The translations under genes and the position numbers were made by a program. Below the pieces are notes generated by a model. The model saw nothing but the letters and a program-made list of their open reading frames with translations. It searched no databases and was not told where the DNA came from. From Pseudorhizobium flavum (GTDB lineage Bacteria; Pseudomonadota; Alphaproteobacteria; Rhizobiales; Rhizobiaceae), in NCBI RefSeq assembly GCF_902502825.2, contig NZ_LR723674.1, forward strand, positions 1-64,000: 64,000 nucleotides of DNA. The letters are read 5' to 3'. This document shows positions 15,769 through 24,112 of this stretch, one piece after another; positions within the stretch are counted from its first letter, which is position 1; each line of letters begins with the position of its first letter.

Positions 15769-18075
15769 CTACCGCCGGGTGCGCAGCAGGGCCAAGGCGG
15801 TTAGTGTATCCGCACTAATCTCCCCTGGTGCCTGAAATGCCATCAGAACGGGATCAGGAGCGCCATTCTCCATCTCATAGAACGCTAGGAACCTGCTGAT
15901 CAGCTTTTCAACTTTTTCTGGATCCTTCAGATCAGCTAAGTCAAGGTTCTTCTTGATGACGTTTGCCTGCATGTCGATGTTGCCGTTGGCAATTTCGTCA
16001 GGGAGACCAAACATGGTGCGAACCACCTTGGCAATGGCCGTGTCGGATAGGATCTCGTAAACATTCTTGATAGTCGGCGCCATTCGCTGAAAATAGAGCG
16101 CTAGACGGGCACCCTCGTTCTCCTCACCAACCTGCTCTTCCAAGGTCTGCCTGAGGTACATGTCCTGGGTGCTCATCAGGGTGCGCCGTGTCTGGACGCT
16201 AGCTGCACTCTCGGAGATCTTCCCATCCGGGCCAAAGTTGAACGAGGCGACCAGCAACCGGAAGCCTTGATCCTCCAGCTGGTTCACAAAGCTCTTGGGA
16301 TCGTTAAGGTCGGATTTGAACATCTTTTCAAGGTCAGAGAGTTTGACCTTGGCGGGGTCTATTCCTTCTGCAGTGAGCATGAAGCTCACGAGACGCTTGT
16401 TGGACAGCAGTTCCGAGACCGATGAAATACGCTCAATTTGCTCGCGATAGTATTTGGTTTCGTCCTCAGCCTTCGTTTTGGCTGCCGCGTTCGTGTCTGA
16501 CTTTGTCTTCTCAGCAAGGTATGCCTTTGACAGACGGGTGATCTCGCTTTCCGGCTGAGCCAGAAGCGGCGTACCGATTGTTCCGTCTGTGTTGAAGTTA
16601 AACGCCTTTGCCAACCTCAAGAAGCGATCATCCTTGAGACTATTCACAAAGCTCCTGCGATCGTTGATATCGCTGGTCAGGATCTTTCTCAGATCGAGTA
16701 GAGAGAGCTCGTTTGGCCCAATATCGAAAGCCTGTAATGCAAAAGAACGGACCGCGGTCGAGCCGGCGGAAGCCGATAGAAAGTCGCTGAGATTGCTAAC
16801 CAGCCCCACATACTTCTTGTACTGATTGACAGTCTTCTCGTCAGCCGCCTCATACTCGTCATCATAGCGCTCGAAATAGGCGCTCATCATTGTGTTTTGC
16901 TGTTCTGCCGACATAGCGGAAATTCCATCGGCGAGAGTGCCATCCGCGCTAAAGTTGAAGGCTCTTGCAAGCGCAACAAAACCTGGGGCTTCAGCATGAA
17001 TGGGACTGTCTGGATCTGACGGATCCTGCGTAAGCGCCCATTCAAGCTTGCCGGTAGTGGTGGTGTATTTCGGCAAGCCAAACGCGACGATCAGCATGTC
17101 CTTTAGGCGGCTATCGGCCGTGAGGTCGCCAACGGATTGGACCTCGTCGATCTTGCTGGTGAAGTAGCCGTAGTTGAGGGTCGCACCTGTCTCATCTAGC
17201 CGGCCGCTAGATGAGACGAAACGCTCAGCGACGAACAGGATCTGATCATTGTTTTGTGCGGGCACACCGTCAATCGGTGTTCCATCAGGATTGAAGGAGA
17301 AAGCCGAGGCAAGTTTAAAGTAGTTTTCTGCCTGCCCAATAAATTTCTGATAGCTGGTAATCAGATAGTCGATCTGTTCCTTGCGCGTCGAGGATAGCCC
17401 CGGTTGCTGACGTTCAAGAACGAGATCATCGATCTTGAGCTGCCATTCTTCAAGTTTCGGCCCGTAGGTCGCATTCACATGGCTAGCGGGATCGGCCGGA
17501 TCGCTCGCGATGATCTTCTTTAGCTGTTCTTCGTTGGTGATAGCGCCGTCAATTGCAAACGCAGAATAGATGTAATCTCGAAGGGCTGTGTCGCGGAAAA
17601 TATCGTCGACGTTGGAGATCGTGACCGCCTCAGAGATGTAATAGTCCGTCTCTGCCTTCTGTTGCTTTTCGTGATTGGTGATCTGGCTGTAGTAGGCTGC
17701 GACCAATGCATCCTGCTGCGCCTCACTTTGCAGTGCGGGGGAAGCGGACCTGTTCCCGAAATCGAATGCGGCGGCTAGCGTTAGGTAGCGAGTGTCCGTG
17801 AGCCGGTTTGCCAGGCTCTTGGGATCATTCAGGTCACTCTCGAGCACTTGCCTTATGAACGCTTTGGCGTAGGCCATTTCCTCGAGGCCGTGAGCTTTGA
17901 CTACGTAATTATAAAGACGATAGTCGTTCATCAGGTCGTCGACAGAACGAACCTTGCCGATGTTCTCTTTGTAATAGGCCGCCTCTCTGGCAACCATGGA
18001 GTCGCTGGCAACACGCTTCAGGCTTGCTTGCAGGTCTCGTGTCTGAAGAGAGTAGCTCGTGTACGCCGACAGCAT
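15769..18075 (-). CDS. DUF1217 flagellar-region protein with six repeats
   Basis: A 768-residue soluble protein. The start at 18075 gives MLSAYTSYSLQTRDLQASLKR, which matches the usual N-terminus of DUF1217 proteins; a longer frame adds 25 unrelated residues. About six units can be seen, each with the pattern of an S-V-x-D-L-like opening, then D-x-R-L, a hydrophobic helix, (S/A)D-x-(N/A)DP-x-S and AAFNF or a variant. Examples are SVDDLMNDYRLYNYV with LESDLNDPKSLANRL, and SVSELLSNKRLVSFM with FKSDLNDPKSFVNQL. In rhizobia such genes sit in the flagellar region, consistent with the flagellins and flgE nearby. Its molecular role is not established. Six units looks long for the family. Confidence 0.85.
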   Translation of the reverse strand: MLSAYTSYSLQTRDLQASLKRVASDSMVAREAAYYKENIGKVRSVDDLMNDYRLYNYVVKAHGLEEMAYAKAFIRQVLESDLNDPKSLANRLTDTRYLTLAAAFDFGNRSASPALQSEAQQDALVAAYYSQITNHEKQQKAETDYYISEAVTISNVDDIFRDTALRDYIYSAFAIDGAITNEEQLKKIIASDPADPASHVNATYGPKLEEWQLKIDDLVLERQQPGLSSTRKEQIDYLITSYQKFIGQAENYFKLASAFSFNPDGTPIDGVPAQNNDQILFVAERFVSSSGRLDETGATLNYGYFTSKIDEVQSVGDLTADSRLKDMLIVAFGLPKYTTTTGKLEWALTQDPSDPDSPIHAEAPGFVALARAFNFSADGTLADGISAMSAEQQNTMMSAYFERYDDEYEAADEKTVNQYKKYVGLVSNLSDFLSASAGSTAVRSFALQAFDIGPNELSLLDLRKILTSDINDRRSFVNSLKDDRFLRLAKAFNFNTDGTIGTPLLAQPESEITRLSKAYLAEKTKSDTNAAAKTKAEDETKYYREQIERISSVSELLSNKRLVSFMLTAEGIDPAKVKLSDLEKMFKSDLNDPKSFVNQLEDQGFRLLVASFNFGPDGKISESAASVQTRRTLMSTQDMYLRQTLEEQVGEENEGARLALYFQRMAPTIKNVYEILSDTAIAKVVRTMFGLPDEIANGNIDMQANVIKKNLDLADLKDPEKVEKLISRFLAFYEMENGAPDPVLMAFQAPGEISADTLTALALLRTRR

Positions 18076-18263
18076 TCTTCTGACACCCCATCTGGTTTGA
18101 GTCGGTTCTGACAGTATGCAATGCAGTTTATGAAGATTAGCTTGTTTCAAGCTGGATCAGCTTATCGACCTAAAGCCACCGGCGGCTCTAGGGTGCAAAG
18201 GGATTTGGCAGAAAACGGCTGAGAATAGGGTCCGCGAAAACCCGTGTTAATGTTCTTCTGGGG

Positions 18264-18632
18264 CTAATGCGGCCTTGATGGTTTGGAAACTCTGCCACAC
18301 TCATCAATCAGATGGTCTATGATGAAGAGAACATGAGCCAAAACAGTCTCCCTGTCCACATGATCGGCTATAACTGAACCTGCGACCAAATCAGTAGCGT
18401 ATTGAATTTCTGCGGGAATTCCGGTTACGGACTTGCCATTGGGATCCAAAACACCGGCTCGTGGCCAAGCACGCATCTGTGAGGGCTTTAACTTCCTACC
18501 CTGAAAGCAAAGGCGGTCGATGAAATCTGCTGCGTAAGCGAGAGCCTGTTCTTGCTGGTTTGGTGTCGCCGCCTCCAAGGCAGCCTTCAACTCGGTCTCC
18601 AGATGAGGGTCCCACTTTGATTTCATTTGCAT
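18264..18632 (-). CDS. DnaT-like / phage head-completion-like small protein
   Basis: A 122-residue protein. ALAYAADFIDRLCFQGRKL, then SQMRAWPRAGVLDPNGKSV and IPAEIQYATDLVA resemble the small protein family annotated as DnaT-like ssDNA-binding, common in tailed phages next to head genes (pattern ADYLD-x(4)-F-G-x-K, QALAWPR-G, P-x-IxxA). No other phage gene is next to it, so it may be an orphan. The start is uncertain: two ATGs lie two codons apart and neither has a good ribosome site. Family assignment rests on these motifs only. Confidence 0.55.
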   Translation of the reverse strand: MQMKSKWDPHLETELKAALEAATPNQQEQALAYAADFIDRLCFQGRKLKPSQMRAWPRAGVLDPNGKSVTGIPAEIQYATDLVAGSVIADHVDRETVLAHVLFIIDHLIDECGRVSKPSRPH

Positions 18633-18844
18633 TTGCGGAGCCGTATTCGAACAGGTTCGACGGAAGAGAACACGTAAATATGGGAAAATCTAGCCAGGGA
18701 GATCCAAGGGCGACCTTTGTGGGAGAGGGAAGGTGTGTTGGTAGCAATGTAACCCCTAAGCGGGCCGGACACGCTGCGCTGTCTCTGTCGAGTTCGGCGA
18801 GAACATCGGATTTGCCTGCTGGCAATTGAGCACATCGATAACCG

Positions 18845-19879
18845 TCACTCGATGCCGAGCAGCCGGTTGACAGGCCGGTTGTTCGCGAGGGTTATCCCCC
18901 TGATAGCGCCCCACATTGCCGCGAGTACCACTATGACCAAGACTGGGATGTAGAGGGCTTGCACCTCAGTTAATAGCGGGACACGCCGCATAAGCGGCTC
19001 GACAGCAATAAGTACAAGTAGATGGGTCAGGTAGATAAAGAAAGAACTTCGCCCCAAGGTAACGAGTGCCTGAGGTGGAGAAAATGACGTAGATGACAAG
19101 CGGAGGACTAGCATGGCGACGACGAACGAACAGAGGAGGCTCGTCGCTTTGAGCTGTGAGGAAGCCAATGACGGTTTGTCGTACCAGAGACCGAAGGCTT
19201 CAAGGACAGCCGACAGCAGCGCGAGCAACGCAACGGCGATGAGATGATTGATCTTTATCCGCTGGAGCCGGTGAGGCAGGTCGTATTTAGCGACGACAAA
19301 TCCGAAGTGATAAAACGGATACCAAACAAAGAACGGCAGCGCGCTGTACGGAAAGGTGCCAAATTTTCCAAAGGTTGTGGTCGCCTGCGCTGCATAAGTG
19401 AAACTCAACCCCGCGCCAATGAGCACTAGCATAATGACGCCGTGCAGGCGCAGCGACTTTATCCTATTTAGCATGGGCGTAAGCGCGGTCATCTGGACGA
19501 GCACGACTACGTAGTAGCCTATGAATACGCCTGTGCCTGTCAGGACGTGCTGTGCAAGGGCCGGATGGATAAGATCGCCGGGCGCGAAAATCAGAAGGTA
19601 GACCGCAGTCCAGAACAGATAAGTTGGCAGGATCCTAAAAGCTCGGAGCCTCCAAAAGCCGACCGGGTCATTGAGCGACCTTGAGTTCGCAAAATATCCC
19701 GCGAGCAGGAAGAAGGTCGGCACAGCAAAATTGACCATCTCTCGCAGTACGAGCACAAAATCGTAGTTCCATCCATCGAGAGATAGACCAAAATTGGCTG
19801 CGTGAGTTGTCACGACGGCTACGATGGCCAACCCTCTCACAGCATCCCAATACCTATTTCTCTCCAAGGAAGATTGCAC
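18845..19879 (-). CDS. Acyltransferase 3 family membrane protein
   Basis: A 344-residue integral membrane protein with about ten predicted spans. RYWDAVRGLAIVAVVTTHAAN holds the family's R-G-x-A and catalytic His region, and VPTFFLLAGYFAN the second motif. Members O-acylate (often O-acetylate) sugars of exopolysaccharide, Nod factor or LPS using cytoplasmic acyl donors. The start is a GTG at 19879 with AAGG about 7 bases upstream. It stands alone, away from the polysaccharide locus that starts near 31 kb, so its acceptor is unknown. Confidence 0.85.
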   Translation of the reverse strand: MQSSLERNRYWDAVRGLAIVAVVTTHAANFGLSLDGWNYDFVLVLREMVNFAVPTFFLLAGYFANSRSLNDPVGFWRLRAFRILPTYLFWTAVYLLIFAPGDLIHPALAQHVLTGTGVFIGYYVVVLVQMTALTPMLNRIKSLRLHGVIMLVLIGAGLSFTYAAQATTTFGKFGTFPYSALPFFVWYPFYHFGFVVAKYDLPHRLQRIKINHLIAVALLALLSAVLEAFGLWYDKPSLASSQLKATSLLCSFVVAMLVLRLSSTSFSPPQALVTLGRSSFFIYLTHLLVLIAVEPLMRRVPLLTEVQALYIPVLVIVVLAAMWGAIRGITLANNRPVNRLLGIE

Positions 19880-20103
19880 TCAACACCTTCACCGCCTCGT
19901 TCTGGTAAACTGACAGGCAAGGGTGGCTGAAACAATACCCCCACCTTCGGATCGACTGGTGTGGGCATTTCGCGCCTCTCTTGAAGAGTGATGCCACACA
20001 TTGACTGTTCATGCCTACGGGCGTTGATTTCTTGGCGCGCCGTGCGCTCCAGCATGCTGCCCCACTTGCTTCCTTTGTTCAGCCGGATGCGATTGCTGAC
20101 TGC

Positions 20104-20478
20104 TCAGCGTGCTTTGGAGCTGAAGGATTGCTGGGTTTTGGTCATCTCCGCGATTTTGCGAAGAGCTGCTTCGGAGGCTCGCCGTTCCTTCGACTGGCCA
20201 TTGTCGGATTCGGGCAATGTCTTCGCGACCTCGTCGGCGTTGATCCAGATGCGTCGGAAAAAGATCTGCGTGGCTTTGTCATCAAGCGCAAGATCTCTGG
20301 CGGCACGGTCAGTCGCAACGGCCGCCAGGCGCGCGACAGCCTGCTCGGCCTCTCGAAGACCTGCCAGAAGCTCGGCCTGTCGTTCTGGCACTATCTCGGT
20401 GACCGGCTGGGGATCTGCACGTCGCAGGCAGCCATTCCCCCACTGGCCACCATGATCGTTGCCAGGTCCTGAGCGCAT
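20104..20478 (-). CDS. Hypothetical protein, translationally coupled
   Basis: A 124-residue protein whose ATG at 20478 overlaps the previous stop (TGATG), which fixes the start. After a Gly/Arg-rich N-terminus, residues 25-75 (QAELLAGLREAEQAVARLAA onward) look helical, possibly coiled-coil, followed by FFRRIWINADEVAKTL and a charged C-terminus. No family was recognised. Coupling to the gene before it suggests the two products act together. Confidence 0.55.
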   Translation of the reverse strand: MRSGPGNDHGGQWGNGCLRRADPQPVTEIVPERQAELLAGLREAEQAVARLAAVATDRAARDLALDDKATQIFFRRIWINADEVAKTLPESDNGQSKERRASEAALRKIAEMTKTQQSFSSKAR

Positions 20479-20825
20479 CACCGACGGTCTGGCTTTGGGA
20501 AGGATACGACCTTGCTGTCCTCGGACTGGATCTGACCTGCGGTGTCGAGCACGTGTGTGCCGGTGGGTTTCAGCAGCGTCGGCGATACATTCCATTGCCG
20601 CTCATCATCGGCATGCACCGTCACCGTCTTCTTGTTGCGGCGGATGACGACACCACGGACTTGGATACCGCCAGGGCCTTCGAACTCCACGCCGCTTCCA
20701 ACCCTGATCTCCTGAAGGGCTGCAGCGGTCCGCTGATGGTGCAAAAACTGTAGGCGTTCGACGATGCGGGCATTGAGTTCGATGAGGGTTGCCTCGTCAA
20801 GGCTGTCGATATCGATCTGCTGCAT
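20478..20825 (-). CDS. Hypothetical protein with SH3/KOW-like beta segment
   Basis: A 115-residue protein starting MQQIDIDSLDEATLIELNAR; the start at 20825 has GGAGG about 10 bases upstream and removes an unlikely 14-residue extension. The N-terminus forms a short helix pair, and the middle GSGVEFEGPGGIQVRGVVIR with KKTVTVHADD is a small beta-barrel pattern reminiscent of KOW/SH3 folds that bind nucleic acid. The C-terminus is polar. It is the first gene of a two-gene unit. Function unknown. Confidence 0.65.
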   Translation of the reverse strand: MQQIDIDSLDEATLIELNARIVERLQFLHHQRTAAALQEIRVGSGVEFEGPGGIQVRGVVIRRNKKTVTVHADDERQWNVSPTLLKPTGTHVLDTAGQIQSEDSKVVSFPKPDRR

Positions 20826-21074
20826 GGGCTTGCGCCCTCCTCTCCTAATCCTGATCAGCTCCACCATGCCAACGGCCGCACCAGCAGGCGACGACCGGCC
20901 ATGTTCCAGGCACTGCCACCGGATCTGCCCCGCTTACCTTTCAGCAGGGTTGATATGGGCAATTTCGCGAGATCGTAAGCCATTGTTTTTATGGTAAACG
21001 ATCTCTTAAACGAAAGCTATAGGGTCACTGCGGTTCCACACATGACATACAAGAGCCCCCGGTGGCTCACCGGT

Positions 21075-21091
21075 GATAAGTAATGCTTATC
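21075..21091. promoter_or_regulatory. Inverted repeat, possible VapB operator
   Basis: gataag-taatg-cttatc is a perfect 6-base inverted repeat about 85 bases before vapB. Such repeats are typical binding sites of VapB antitoxins, which repress their own operon. The distance to the presumed promoter is larger than usual. Confidence 0.35.
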
Positions 21092-21118
21092 GGAAGTAAG
21101 CCATCTTCGGTCTTTTCC

Positions 21119-21147
21119 TTGCTATCCCACCCCCCGATTGCTATCTT
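21119..21147 (+). promoter_or_regulatory. Putative sigma-70 promoter of vapBC
   Basis: TTGCTA and TATCTT are separated by 17 bases and stand 29 bases before the vapB start. Spacing is right; hexamers are moderately close to consensus. Confidence 0.4.
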
Positions 21148-21175
21148 TTACGCCTAGAAACACGATGAGGCTGCC

Positions 21176-21433
21176 ATGTCTGAACCCCAACTTTCCATTC
21201 GAAGCACCAAAGCTCGAGATCTGGCGCATGCTCTGTCCCGGCGGACAGGACAGCCCATCAACAGACTGGTGGAGCAGGCACTGGAGCACTATGATCAGGA
21301 ACTGCGCCAAAAGCAGGCAAAAACACCGGCGGATGCCCTTTGGGAACTGATGGCGGAAGGCCGTCGCTCCGTCCCGCCGGGCACGACATCCGCTCATGAC
21401 GACCTCTATGACGAAAATGGCCTGCCTAAGTGA
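21176..21433 (+). CDS. vapB: VapB-type antitoxin
   Basis: An 85-residue protein opening MSEPQLSIRSTKARDLAHAL, the pattern of the Rv0623/PSK-type antitoxin family: a short strand with S-T-K-A-R followed by a helix that dimerises and binds DNA. The C-terminal half is acidic (DDLYDENGLPK) and would wrap the toxin. An ATGAGG ribosome site precedes the ATG. It neutralises the following VapC and probably represses the operon. Its stop overlaps the toxin's GTG by four bases. Confidence 0.85.
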   Translation: MSEPQLSIRSTKARDLAHALSRRTGQPINRLVEQALEHYDQELRQKQAKTPADALWELMAEGRRSVPPGTTSAHDDLYDENGLPK

Positions 21434-21834
21434 TCGCGCTTGATACGTCTGCGGTCGTGGCCACCGCACTAGGTGAGCCCGAAGCCGAGCTGTTTCACAC
21501 CCTCGTCAGTCGCGAAGAAATCCTCGTCGGTTGGCCCACACTACTCGAGATCCGAATGGTGCTGACAGGAAAAAGATTTGCAGGAGCTGCGGCCGTCATC
21601 TCTCAGCTGACCGCCCTGCCTAACGTCAATACCGTCGCGTTCGGGGAGCGTCATTACCATGCGGCGGAGGTGGCCTTTGAGCGGTTTGGGAAGGGTCGCC
21701 ATCCAGCCCGCCTGAATATGGGCGACTGCTTTTCTTACGCGGTATCCGCCGTCGCAAAGGCGCCCCTGCTGTTCAAGGGGCGGGATTTCTCAGAAACGGA
21801 TCTGAAACTGCACCCAGCATCATCAACCTGGTGA
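21430..21834 (+). CDS. vapC: VapC-type PIN-domain toxin
   Basis: A 134-residue PIN-domain ribonuclease. MIALDTSAVV gives the first catalytic Asp (Asp5), LLEIRMV the Glu, NMGDCFSYAVSA the third acidic residue and FKGRDFSETDL the last. Full length for the family, with no disrupted motif, so it is probably active. It starts at a GTG overlapping the antitoxin stop, the normal toxin-antitoxin arrangement. VapC toxins typically cleave tRNA or rRNA when freed. The pair may help maintain this replicon region. Confidence 0.92.
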   Translation: MIALDTSAVVATALGEPEAELFHTLVSREEILVGWPTLLEIRMVLTGKRFAGAAAVISQLTALPNVNTVAFGERHYHAAEVAFERFGKGRHPARLNMGDCFSYAVSAVAKAPLLFKGRDFSETDLKLHPASSTW

Positions 21835-22102
21835 CCCAATCAAGCGACTAAGCCCGCGGCCTCGCAATGAAGAGCTGTTCTCAGCTAAAGCTCTTAACGA
21901 CCCGTCATCCTCGTCGCGAGGAGAGGAAACTCGGGTTAGCTGCTTAAAAATCGGACATGGATCGACCTGCGACCAGGATGTGGAGACACTTGCCACCTCG
22001 TCAACAACGGAGGCCAAGAACACGCTCACGATCTACGTCTTGAACCTGTCGGCGGATTGGATGAAGATGAACACCCCATTCGTCAGCTCATAGCGATCGA
22101 TA

Positions 22103-22765
22103 ATGTTGGATAGATTATTTCAACGTTTCGAAGGGAAGTTCACCCGCTCCGGCGAGGACGAGTGCTGGGAATGGAAGGCTGCCAAGAAGCATTCCGGACA
22201 CGGCGTCATGCGGTGGCTCGACGGCAAAAACATTCTTTCTAACCGTGCCTCCCATATCTTTTACATCGGCCCTATACCTGAAGGACACATCGTCCGTCAC
22301 CGATGCGGCAACCCCGGCTGCGTAAATCCAAAGCATCTCCTGCTTGGAACGCAAGAAGATAAGCTTCAGGATGCTCGAGACCGGGACAGGTTCGCAAGGG
22401 GAGAGCAGCACCCGAGCGCCCACCTCACCGAAGAGGATATCAGGGCCATCCTCGCGTCCGATGAGCATCGGGACATTCTCGCAAAGCGTTATCGTGTGAC
22501 GAGCCGCTACATAAGCATGATCCAGCGCGGCGTGCGTTGGTCTCATATCGTGGTGGACCACCTGCCAGAGAAAGTGCGGGTCAGACGCCAGCTTGCGGGA
22601 TCAGGCCAGGGACACCACAAGACACACCTGACGCCGGATGACGTCCGGGCGATCCGCAAGGACGACAGAGTGCAGTCGAAGATCGCTGCTGACTTCAATA
22701 TCACCCGGCAAGCGGTCTCCAATATCAAGCTGCGGAAGCATTGGAGAGACGTCCCAGACGACTAA
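22103..22765 (+). CDS. HNH endonuclease (HNH_3 type) with two HTH segments
   Basis: A 220-residue protein. CWEWKAAKKHSGHGVM and the core VRHRCGNPGCVNPKHLLLGT give the HNH_3 zinc/metal site of phage and mobile-element nicking or homing endonucleases (H-R-C-x-N-P-x-C-x-N-P-x-H-L). Two similar C-terminal segments follow: SAHLTEEDIRAIL with RYRVTSRYISMIQRG, and THLTPDDVRAIRK with FNITRQAVSNIKLR. Each ends in a helix-turn-helix that should contact DNA. It stands alone with no surrounding phage genes, consistent with a free-standing mobile nuclease. Confidence 0.88.
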   Translation: MLDRLFQRFEGKFTRSGEDECWEWKAAKKHSGHGVMRWLDGKNILSNRASHIFYIGPIPEGHIVRHRCGNPGCVNPKHLLLGTQEDKLQDARDRDRFARGEQHPSAHLTEEDIRAILASDEHRDILAKRYRVTSRYISMIQRGVRWSHIVVDHLPEKVRVRRQLAGSGQGHHKTHLTPDDVRAIRKDDRVQSKIAADFNITRQAVSNIKLRKHWRDVPDD

Positions 22766-23189
22766 GCCATAAACTGCCCCCCGTACCGGACAGTCGGCAT
22801 AAGCAGAAAGGCCCAAGCACAGGCTTGAGTATAGGCTTATCTCTAACGAATACCAACACATTGAATTGCTGACGGGTGAGTCCGCCGCAGGCGGTGGACA
22901 ACTGAGCAGAAGCTGACACTCATCCGGCCCTCTGGGATGAGCCGTGGTCTTCTAAGCTACACCATGTCCTGGGACACCACCTAATCCACCATTCTGATTG
23001 ACGGAAAATCAACAGCCATCGTGCGACAATCGCGGTGCCAGAAACCTCAATCTGGCAGTGGTCCGGGAAGGTCTGCACCCGCATGCAGATCTTCCCACCA
23101 TGCTTTCACCCCGGCGCAAGCCTCCAGGTTCGGGCAATGAAGAAACGGCTATCACCTCATATATTTAAAGGCTTCCACCGAGGTCATGC
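22766..23189. other. 424-bp intergenic region
   Basis: No gene seen. It contains the strong hairpin at 23065-23096 described separately. Confidence 0.5.
23065..23096. other. Strong hairpin without T-tract
   Basis: gggaaggtctgca and tgcagatcttccc form a 13-pair stem (one G-T wobble) with a 6-base loop. No run of T follows on either strand, so it is not a standard terminator. It lies about 95 bases before a small plus-strand gene and could be part of its leader or a protein-binding site. Confidence 0.45.
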
Positions 23190-23381
23190 ATGACAGATTC
23201 GCCTTTCTCCGACGACATCGAAATGACTGCCTGGGTGATTGCCGCCCGTCACATGACTGCCGGCCAGAAAGACGTCACGAAGATGATCGCTGACGCCATC
23301 CGGCAGGAGCGAGCGCGGTGTGCGGGCCTAATGCGATCTGCATTGAACTCGGACGAAGACCATCTCTCCGGGGGCGCCTGA
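23190..23381 (+). CDS. Small hypothetical protein
   Basis: A 63-residue protein (MTDSPFSDDIEMTAWVIAAR at the start) with a helical, charged pattern ending SDEDHLSGGA. Not recognised. ATG is preceded by GAGG about 8 bases upstream. The frame stops just before the IS66 element's target site region and is not interrupted by it. Coding is likely on composition but unproved. Confidence 0.45.
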   Translation: MTDSPFSDDIEMTAWVIAARHMTAGQKDVTKMIADAIRQERARCAGLMRSALNSDEDHLSGGA

Positions 23382-23449
23382 TAGCCTCAGGCTAATTGCC
23401 GATTGGCTCCGGCTTGCCTTCCGGCTCTGGTGAGCTATCGTCCTCTCCA

Positions 23450-23457
23450 GACGCTTC
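23450..23457. repeat. IS66 target-site duplication (left)
   Basis: gacgcttc flanks the IS66 element; the identical octamer is at 26646-26653. Eight bases is the family's usual target duplication. Confidence 0.95.
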
Positions 23458-23497
23458 GTAAGCATCCGGCGTAGGCCGCGGATGGGCCGGCTTCCGG

Positions 23498-24112
23498 TCA
23501 GTGGCGGTTGTTCTGGCTTTTGGCGTAACCAACTTTTCCAAGGGTTCGGCGGCGCGCGATCTTAGCTATCCGATCATTGATCGTATCGACACCAATATTG
23601 TCCGGCTCGAAGCGACCTCCGTACCAGGCCACGACTTCGCGGTGTTGTGCATGTCGAGGCTTTGCCATTGCGTTCAGGAACTCCTCGAAGCCGGACAATC
23701 CGCCGACATCTTCCGGCGGCGCGCGCCGTTCGCCGTCGACGAAGCGCGGATATTCGACTGCCGGATCGGCGTCCGTGACGGCCTCAACAGTGATTGAATG
23801 CCGCCAGTCGTCGCCGAAGTCATAGGTATAGTTGAAGGTTGTGATGCCGCGATCCACCAGAGCGCCTATACGAACATTGCGGGCGGCATAGGTCTCACGG
23901 CCGAAGTCCCATTCAGGATCGGGAACTGCGTAGCGCTTGCCGCCGACATTGAACTCGAAGAGGTGATAGTCCTGGAATGGCATGACGGCCTGGATGATGT
24001 CGTGCAGCCCTTTCAGGCTGGTGGTGATCGGGACCTCTACCCTGCGCCAGATGGCTGGGTCGATATGATCGAGCTTGACGATAATCCGGGCGATGCGTTC
24101 GCTGGAGGTCAT
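23498..24112 (-). CDS. Plasmid pRiA4b ORF-3-like protein (IS66 passenger)
   Basis: A 204-residue protein of the PRiA4_ORF3 family: LDHIDPAIWRRVEVP near the N-terminus, HLFEFNVGGKRYAVPDPEWD in the middle, then YDFGDDWRHSITVE, the family's most conserved strand pair, and ECPRF-like YPRFVDGERRAPPEDVGG. The ATG at 24112 overlaps the tnpC stop (ATGA), fixing the start and indicating coupled translation. The family is often found with IS66 and plasmids; its function is unknown. It lies within the element's inverted repeats. Confidence 0.9.
   Translation of the reverse strand: MTSSERIARIIVKLDHIDPAIWRRVEVPITTSLKGLHDIIQAVMPFQDYHLFEFNVGGKRYAVPDPEWDFGRETYAARNVRIGALVDRGITTFNYTYDFGDDWRHSITVEAVTDADPAVEYPRFVDGERRAPPEDVGGLSGFEEFLNAMAKPRHAQHREVVAWYGGRFEPDNIGVDTINDRIAKIARRRTLGKVGYAKSQNNRH

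Larger units (their letters stand above)
20826..21175. other. 350-bp intergenic region upstream of vapB
   Basis: Divergent promoter region. It holds the inverted repeat at 21075-21091 and a promoter-like pair at 21119-21147. Nothing else was recognised. Confidence 0.5.
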
